Shown here piece after piece: positions 5,804 to 6,862 of a DNA stretch of 6,862 nucleotides. Both the position numbers and the translations under genes were made by a program. The stretch spans positions 1 to 6,862 of the forward strand of contig CANMPU010000053.1 of NCBI GenBank assembly GCA_947499755.1. The letters run 5' to 3'. The first letter of the stretch is position 1. Every line of letters starts with the position of its first letter. The notes below the pieces were generated by a model. That model did no database searches and was not told where the DNA came from. It was given only the letters and a program-made list of their open reading frames with translations. Source of the stretch: Betaproteobacteria bacterium (GTDB taxonomy: Bacteria > Pseudomonadota > Gammaproteobacteria > Burkholderiales > CANMPU01).

Positions 5804-6853
5804 ATGGCTAACATTGTGTCAATTTTAGGGGATGAAGCAAAATCGCTACTCGAGTACACGTGCAAGGGGGTACCTAAAGAGTCGCTGCAACTTCCTGGGC
5901 CAGATTATGTCGATCGAGTGGTGGCACATAAAGCGCTGAAGCCGCCTGTATTGCGTAGCTTACAAAGTTTATATAACCACGGCCGTTTATCTGGCACCGG
6001 CTACCTGTCGATTCTGCCGGTCGATCAAGGTATAGAACACACTGCTGGCGCATCCTTCGCGCCTAATCCACAATACTTTGATCCAGACAATATTGTAAAA
6101 CTTGCGATCGAGGGAGGGTGCAATGCGGTTGCCTCTACCTTAGGCGTATTAAGCAGTGTGGCGCGGCGATATGCACACAAGATCCCATTCATTATGAAAA
6201 TTAATCACAACGAATTGTTAAGTTATCCGAATACGTTTGATCAGACCATGTTTGCCAATGTGCAGCAAGCGTTTGAAATGGGTGCGGTCGCTGTAGGCGC
6301 AACCATTTACTTTGGCTCGGAAGAATCACGACGTCAGATTCAGGAAGTATCGGATGCATTCGATCAAGCGCACGAATTGGGTTTGGCAACGATACTCTGG
6401 GCATATCTCAGGAATACAGATTTCAAAAAAGATGGTGTTGATTACCATGTATCCGCAGATTTATCTGGGCAGGCAAACCATCTTGCCGCGACGATTAATG
6501 CCGATATCGTGAAGCAAAAGATGGCAGAAAATAATGGCGGGTTTAACGCGCTCAAATATTCCAAGACGCATGCCAAAGTCTACAGTGAGCTCACCACGGA
6601 CCACCCCATAGATTTAGTACGTTACCAACTCGTAAATTGCTATATGGGCCGTGCGGGATTGATTAATTCCGGCGGAGAATCGGGAAAGGATGATATGCAA
6701 CAAGCGATGCGCACCGCCGTAATAAATAAGCGTGCTGGTGGCATGGGGTTAATATCGGGTCGCAAGGCATTTCAAAAACCCACGGCAGAGGGCATTTCTT
6801 TGTTGAACGCTATTCAAGACGTGTATTTGTCCAAGGATGTGACGATTGCTTAG
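5804..6853 (+). CDS. fbaB: Class I fructose-bisphosphate aldolase, FbaB/DhnA type
   Basis: A complete 349-residue cytoplasmic enzyme, almost the length of E. coli FbaB (350). It reversibly condenses dihydroxyacetone phosphate and glyceraldehyde-3-phosphate to fructose-1,6-bisphosphate through a Schiff base, without a metal. Visible family segments are LPVDQGIEH (71-79), [10 protein letters not shown] (128-137), VGATIYFGS (164-172), ADIVKQKM (233-240), [19 protein letters not shown] and [17 protein letters not shown] near the C-terminus. The likely Schiff-base lysine is K237 in ADIVKQK, by analogy with the archaeal-type enzymes. The C-terminus VTIA matches the family. It has its own promoter and a strong ribosome binding site, and no lesion. 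In E. coli this isozyme is linked to growth on gluconeogenic carbon, which would fit neighbouring genes for glycerol-3-phosphate supply; that functional link is inference. The window ends 9 bases after the stop, so any downstream operon partner is unseen. Confidence 0.95.
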   Translation: MANIVSILGDEAKSLLEYTCKGVPKESLQLPGPDYVDRVVAHKALKPPVLRSLQSLYNHGRLSGTGYLSILPVDQGIEHTAGASFAPNPQYFDPDNIVKLAIEGGCNAVASTLGVLSSVARRYAHKIPFIMKINHNELLSYPNTFDQTMFANVQQAFEMGAVAVGATIYFGSEESRRQIQEVSDAFDQAHELGLATILWAYLRNTDFKKDGVDYHVSADLSGQANHLAATINADIVKQKMAENNGGFNALKYSKTHAKVYSELTTDHPIDLVRYQLVNCYMGRAGLINSGGESGKDDMQQAMRTAVINKRAGGMGLISGRKAFQKPTAEGISLLNAIQDVYLSKDVTIA

Positions 6854-6862
6854 GTGATTGCG

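Overview
The window reads as chromosomal DNA of a gammaproteobacterium-like bacterium with moderate GC. The evidence is bacterial Shine-Dalgarno sites, sigma70-type promoters, a glycerol kinase very close to the E. coli type and an FbaB/DhnA-type class I aldolase. No tRNA, rRNA, insertion sequence or CRISPR is visible. The main feature is decay: three of seven substantial genes are broken by different kinds of lesion, while their neighbours are intact. This suggests a lineage losing genes (for example a host-associated one), unless the lesions are assembly errors.

Layout. 1-378 is mostly non-coding and G-rich on the + strand near 270-290; it holds one doubtful small minus-strand ORF. 379-1302 (+) encodes an HD-domain phosphohydrolase whose motifs resemble class I cyclic-nucleotide phosphodiesterases. 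It converges on a broken minus-strand gene (2028-1329) for a secreted, very hydrophilic, internally repetitive protein; this gene has a one-base frameshift and an in-frame TAA. 2122-3141 (-) encodes an intact zinc-free NAD(P)H:quinone oxidoreductase of the PIG3 type. The divergent spacer 3142-3248 carries a good minus-strand promoter overlaid by a TACCTTA/TAAGGTA dyad, with a third copy of the heptamer nearby.

3249-5642 (+) looks like one transcription unit. It starts with a glycerophosphodiester phosphodiesterase (ugpQ), which overlaps glycerol kinase (glpK) by ATGA. Then come glpK, interrupted by an amber codon at residue 416 of 496, and a moaD-like sulfur carrier gene that has lost its start codon, its frame (seven-G tract) and its C-terminal Gly-Gly. 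5804-6853 (+) is an intact class I fructose-bisphosphate aldolase with its own promoter and a strong ribosome binding site.

How the genes fit together: UgpQ releases glycerol-3-phosphate from glycerophosphodiesters. GlpK would make the same product from free glycerol. Once oxidised to dihydroxyacetone phosphate (no glpD is in the window), this carbon can be condensed to fructose-1,6-bisphosphate by the aldolase. With glpK broken, UgpQ would still supply glycerol-3-phosphate without the kinase. I do not see a new multi-gene system here. The points most worth checking are the glpK amber codon, the moaD G7 frameshift, the decayed secreted repeat protein and the operator-like heptamers.
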